From NCBI GenBank assembly GCA_938049125.1, contig CALICR010000018.1:1-7893 (forward strand): a DNA stretch of 7,893 nt. Direction: 5' to 3'. This DNA comes from an uncultured Clostridia bacterium (GTDB lineage Bacteria; Bacillota; Clostridia; Oscillospirales; Oscillospiraceae). Below, in pieces: positions 4,589 through 7,893 of this stretch. The position numbers and the translations under genes were made by a program. The notes under the pieces were generated by a model. It had not been told where the DNA came from, did not search any database, and was given only the letters and a program-made list of their open reading frames with translations. Each line of letters starts with the position of its first letter. The first letter of the stretch is position 1.

Positions 4589-7500
4589 TCATTTGGGCGC
4601 GGCGGGGGTCTCCTCCGGGGCGGACGGTTCCGGCAAGGGTCCGGCCTCGGGCTTCCCTGCTGCGGCTCTGGCTTTTTTGGCTGCGCGGCGCTTTCTGCCC
4701 AGCAGGAGCACGCTGCCGAGCAGCGCTGCGCCGCCCAGGCAGGCGGCCAGGTACGGACCGGCGCTGCCAGCCGTCTCCACGGCGCAGAACTCCACCGTGT
4801 CGCCCTCGGCCTCGAAGACGAGGTAGCTGCCGCTCTCCTGGGCGGAGACGGTCCTCCATTCCCCGTCCATCCGGACCAGGAGCTTCACGCCCGCGCCGCG
4901 GCGCGCCGTCTCCGGCGTCCGGTAGCGGATCACATGACTGGTATCTTCCTCGGCGCAGTCCGGCGTGAGCCGAAGCACCCACTGCTCCAGCACCTCTGCA
5001 CCCGCCGGAGGCTCCGCCTCCGAGGCCGTCAGCAGCAGCGAGGCCTTGGGGCCGAAGCGCCCCTCCGCCAGGGCCAGCGGATGCTCGTCGCCGGGCCGGG
5101 ACTGGTCCGTGGCCACGGTCGTGCGCTGGGAGACGTACTCCGCTGTGAGCGTGTCGCTGAACCGGAGGTCGCGGTAGTCATAATCGGGCCAGCTTCCGGT
5201 ATAGCCCTCCTTCTCGGGCACCTCCGGCAGCTCCGCCTCGCTGAGGTCCGCGCCGTAGGCGAAGCGCAGTGTCTTTACGATCTCGCCGTCGGCCACGAAG
5301 GTCAGCGTCAGCGTCCGGAACTCCGCGGGCACGCCGCTGCGGCCGCAGAGCGCGTCATAGCTGACCGGCTCCGCGGACCCGGCGTAGCTGATGCCGTCCA
5401 CGCCGCCCAGGGTCTCGTGGACGAAGCAGTTGTCCGTCAGGGTCCCGTCGGCCTCTCCGGCGATGGCCCCGGTGCAGGCGGCCTCCTCCGACGCACGGAT
5501 GAGGGTCGCACAGCCCGCGATGTCATGGCCGAGGCCCGCGATACCGCCCACGTGGTCGAGGCCCGACAGAGCGCACATGGCATAGCTGTCCCGGATGACC
5601 GTGTAGGACAGTCCGGCGATGCCGCCGACCTTGCCGCCGTCGATGCTCTCCACGGTGCCATAGGCCCGGCAGTCCAGCACGGCCCCCAGCTCCATCCGGC
5701 CCGTGATGCCGCCAGCGGCGTCCTTCTTGGCCGTGACGGAGCCGCGGTTCTCGCAGTCCCGGATAACGCAGCGGGTGAGGTAGGTCGAGGAGAGGATCTT
5801 GTTGGCCCCGGCGAGGCCGGAGGTCAGGTCGCCCTCGAGGTCGTAATCGTATTCGATGGCCTGCGCGCCGCAGACGCCGCCGACGTTGCGGTCGCCCTGA
5901 ATCGCGCCGTAGTTGACGGAGTCCGCGGTCTTGCCCTCGGTGGTCTCCTCCGTGTCCTCCAGGGAGACGTCCTGCAAAATTTCCTCGTTCGTGTCGCCGG
6001 TGATGGCCTTGACCACCAGGAGCATGACGCGGTTGAACTGGTCGTTGACGGCCAGAATGTCGTCGCGCAGCGCCGTGCTGCCTGAGCGGATGACGCCGCC
6101 GAGCTTTGACAGGCCGCCGGAGATACCCGAAAGGGACTGGAGCAGCGCGTCAGTGGTCTGGTAGTAGCTGCTGTCCGGCTTTGGGAGCTCCACCGGGTCC
6201 AGGCACGCCAGCCGGTCGTTCAGGTCGCGGAGGCCTCCGGTCACGCCGCTCAGCGCGTCTGCGGCGCTGCCGAAGGCCGCCCGGGCGGGGGCGTTCTCCT
6301 CCCCGGCCTGCCCGAGCCGGTTCTGGTCCGGCACGCCGTCGCCGTCGGTGTCAAAGACGGGCGTCAGATAGTAGTCGTCCAGCACTGCCAGAATGGCCGC
6401 GTCAGCCCGGGCCGCCCGCTCCGCCGCCGCCAACAGGTCCGCGATGGGCTTCGGGGCAGCCAGCAGGAGGTCCTTCTTCTCCGTCACGGTGTAGTCGTAG
6501 CCATACTCTGCCTGTGCCGTCTCCCAGTTGTCCGGGCGGGCCGAGTCCGGGTCCTCCCCGCTGCCGCAGGCGGCAAGATAACGAAGGTAGTCCGCCGCGG
6601 CCCGCTGGTCTGCCTGGGCGCTCCGGAGGTCCATGAGATGGCCGCGGAGCGTCTCCTTCGCTGCCTCGTCCAGCTCCAGGGTGTCGAGGGCAGCATTCAG
6701 GGCATCAATGCCCGCAGAGAGGTCGTTCATGGCTTCGTCGAGGTCCCGGGTAACCGGGGCCAGGCCATCGATCAGGAGCTGGATGCGCCGGGCGGTCTCA
6801 TTGACGCTCTCCGCCGTGCCGCTGACCAGGTCCGTGGTCTGCCGGGCCAGGCCCGCCGCCGAGGCGTAGGCGCTGCCCGCGCTGCTGTGGACCGCGTCCA
6901 GCGCCGCGGTGATCTCCTCCGCCTCTCCGGCGCAGTCCGTTACGGCCTGGGATACGAGGTCATGGAGCGTCTGAAGCTCCGCGGCCAGGTTGGAGGACAT
7001 GCGCACCTCCAGGTGCGGTTCCATCTGCCCGGCGATGCCGCCGACCTCCTTGCGTCCGCTGATGTCGCCGTAGTTGGCACAGCCGGTGAGGAAGCCGCAC
7101 TGACGGCCGGCGATCCCGCCGACGTTGTAGCCGTAGTGGGGGTAGCCCACACGGCCGTAGTTCGTGCAGCCCCGGACGGTGCCGGAGGAATACCCGGCGA
7201 TACCGCCGGTGTCCGTGCTGACGGGGACGTTCTCCGTGGAGTTGAGGTGGCCGAGGTCCAGGCTGTCGAGGTCCAGGCTGTTCAGTCCCGGCGCGTCGGG
7301 CACTGCGGTGTTGACGCCCGCCTCGTTGGTACAGCCCGCCAGGGTGCCGCGGTTGTAGCCCACGACGCCGCCGGTGTAGGACGCACCGCTGACGGTTCCC
7401 GCAGCGGAGCCGCGCTGGATGCGCCCGCTCTCCTCGTTGATGCCCACTAGGCCGCCCACGTTGGAGGAGCCGCTGACGGTGCCCGAGAAGCTGCACCCGC

Positions 7501-7893
7501 GCAGCGCCCCGTAGTTGACGCCGCAGAGGCCGCCCACGGCGTCCTGCTCGCCCGCCGGGCATACGGAGCCTTCGAGGCGGAGGTCCTCCACCCGCGCGTC
7601 CTCCTGCACATAGCGGAAGAAGCCCGCATGGGACAGGTCCGCCGAGAGGTTCAGACCGCGGATGGTGTGGCCGTTGCCATGGAACACGCCGCCGAAGGTT
7701 GGGATGGGCGTAAACTCCGCCATGCCGAGGTCCAGGTCGCATGTGAGCTCCACGGTCTTCCCCCGGGACCAGGTGTCCAGGCGGCAGTGCTCCGCCAAGG
7801 CGCGGAGGTCCTCTGCCGACGAAATATAGATGGTGTCCGCGTCCCCGTCCGCCGCCCGCGCCGCCACGCCGCCGAGGCTGAGCGTCAGCGCCA
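4589..7893 (-). CDS. Large GLUG-repeat surface protein with helical insertion and C-terminal membrane anchor (5' end missing)
   Basis: The frame is open to the window edge; 1100 residues are visible (numbered here from the first complete codon). It begins inside a signal peptide (ALTLSLGGVAARAA), so a GTG at 7867 is not the start. Residues 66-80 (FGGVFHGNGHTIRGL) and six GLUG-type motifs (GGxxG cores near 120, 146, 174, 229, 258, 284) form a beta-helix-like block. Residues 301-650 are mainly Ala/Leu-rich helix or coiled coil, with a calcium-type loop DTDGDGVPD at 514-522. Five more GLUG-type motifs follow (near 671, 727, 756, 782, 808). Residues 860-920 resemble an InlB B-type repeat (TFVADGEIVKTL...GYTGSWPDYD...LTAEY). 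A further beta-rich domain (to about 1037) precedes one membrane helix (1044-1065), RKRR, and a Pro/Glu/Ala-rich cytoplasmic tail. There is no LPxTG signal. It probably acts outside the cell in adhesion or wall contact; that role is inferred. Confidence 0.9.
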   Translation of the reverse strand, partial: ALTLSLGGVAARAADGDADTIYISSAEDLRALAEHCRLDTWSRGKTVELTCDLDLGMAEFTPIPTFGGVFHGNGHTIRGLNLSADLSHAGFFRYVQEDARVEDLRLEGSVCPAGEQDAVGGLCGVNYGALRGCSFSGTVSGSSNVGGLVGINEESGRIQRGSAAGTVSGASYTGGVVGYNRGTLAGCTNEAGVNTAVPDAPGLNSLDLDSLDLGHLNSTENVPVSTDTGGIAGYSSGTVRGCTNYGRVGYPHYGYNVGGIAGRQCGFLTGCANYGDISGRKEVGGIAGQMEPHLEVRMSSNLAAELQTLHDLVSQAVTDCAGEAEEITAALDAVHSSAGSAYASAAGLARQTTDLVSGTAESVNETARRIQLLIDGLAPVTRDLDEAMNDLSAGIDALNAALDTLELDEAAKETLRGHLMDLRSAQADQRAAADYLRYLAACGSGEDPDSARPDNWETAQAEYGYDYTVTEKKDLLLAAPKPIADLLAAAERAARADAAILAVLDDYYLTPVFDTDGDGVPDQNRLGQAGEENAPARAAFGSAADALSGVTGGLRDLNDRLACLDPVELPKPDSSYYQTTDALLQSLSGISGGLSKLGGVIRSGSTALRDDILAVNDQFNRVMLLVVKAITGDTNEEILQDVSLEDTEETTEGKTADSVNYGAIQGDRNVGGVCGAQAIEYDYDLEGDLTSGLAGANKILSSTYLTRCVIRDCENRGSVTAKKDAAGGITGRMELGAVLDCRAYGTVESIDGGKVGGIAGLSYTVIRDSYAMCALSGLDHVGGIAGLGHDIAGCATLIRASEEAACTGAIAGEADGTLTDNCFVHETLGGVDGISYAGSAEPVSYDALCGRSGVPAEFRTLTLTFVADGEIVKTLRFAYGADLSEAELPEVPEKEGYTGSWPDYDYRDLRFSDTLTAEYVSQRTTVATDQSRPGDEHPLALAEGRFGPKASLLLTASEAEPPAGAEVLEQWVLRLTPDCAEEDTSHVIRYRTPETARRGAGVKLLVRMDGEWRTVSAQESGSYLVFEAEGDTVEFCAVETAGSAGPYLAACLGGAALLGSVLLLGRKRRAAKKARAAAGKPEAGPLPEPSAPEETPAAPK
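7252..7281. repeat. Perfect 15-bp tandem duplication in the surface protein gene
   Basis: The 15-base unit CGAGGTCCAGGCTGT occurs twice head to tail with no mismatch. Because the unit is a multiple of three it stays in frame, encoding the SLDLDSLDL stretch between two GLUG motifs. It is a likely replication-slippage site that can change length without breaking the gene. Confidence 0.9.

Noticed and set aside
4511..6085. Plus-strand open frame of 524 codons
   Set aside because: It is antisense to the GLUG surface protein and the tRNA promoter region; long antisense frames are expected in GC-rich DNA with this codon bias.
5613..7207. Regular short repeats as a CRISPR-like array
   Set aside because: The repeats are imperfect, irregularly spaced and in frame, and are explained by GLUG motif codons.

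Overview
The window reads as the end of a draft contig from a GC-rich anaerobic Firmicute, most likely a gut-type Clostridia (Oscillospiraceae-like). This is inferred from a small ferredoxin:thioredoxin-reductase-like protein beside a thioredoxin, strong AGGAGG-type ribosome binding sites, a surface protein with GLUG and InlB-like repeats, and tRNA form. No marker gene fixes the species. Every gene lies on the minus strand, so transcription runs from high to low coordinates. The first 12 bases match the end of the Illumina adapter and are not genomic.

In transcription order, bases 7893-4589 encode a very large surface protein whose first few residues lie beyond the window. It has the end of a signal peptide, a GLUG beta-helix interrupted by about 380 residues of mostly helical sequence carrying a DTDGDGVPD calcium-type loop, a second GLUG block, an InlB-like beta domain, and one C-terminal membrane segment. 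Bases 4588-4460 hold an inverted repeat and a near-consensus promoter for the initiator tRNA gene (4459-4384), which ends in a strong intrinsic terminator (4378-4342). Bases 4341-4207 hold nothing I can name.

A promoter at 4206-4178 starts a tight four-gene cluster: a trigger-factor-like protein without a ribosome-binding domain, a thioredoxin-like protein with CVAC, a 66-residue ferredoxin:thioredoxin-reductase-like iron-sulfur protein, and a lipoprotein of unknown function with a duplicated motif. Intergenic gaps are 1, 12 and 5 bases. The likely theme is ferredoxin-driven thiol-disulfide exchange coupled to protein folding. A GC-rich stem with a short U tract follows, then a half-size ABC exporter (1534-13) cut by the contig end. 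The stem may terminate transcription or only reduce readthrough into the exporter.

The most interesting parts are the compact redox/folding cluster and the unusual architecture of the surface protein. I see no CRISPR array, insertion sequence, phage gene or attachment site.
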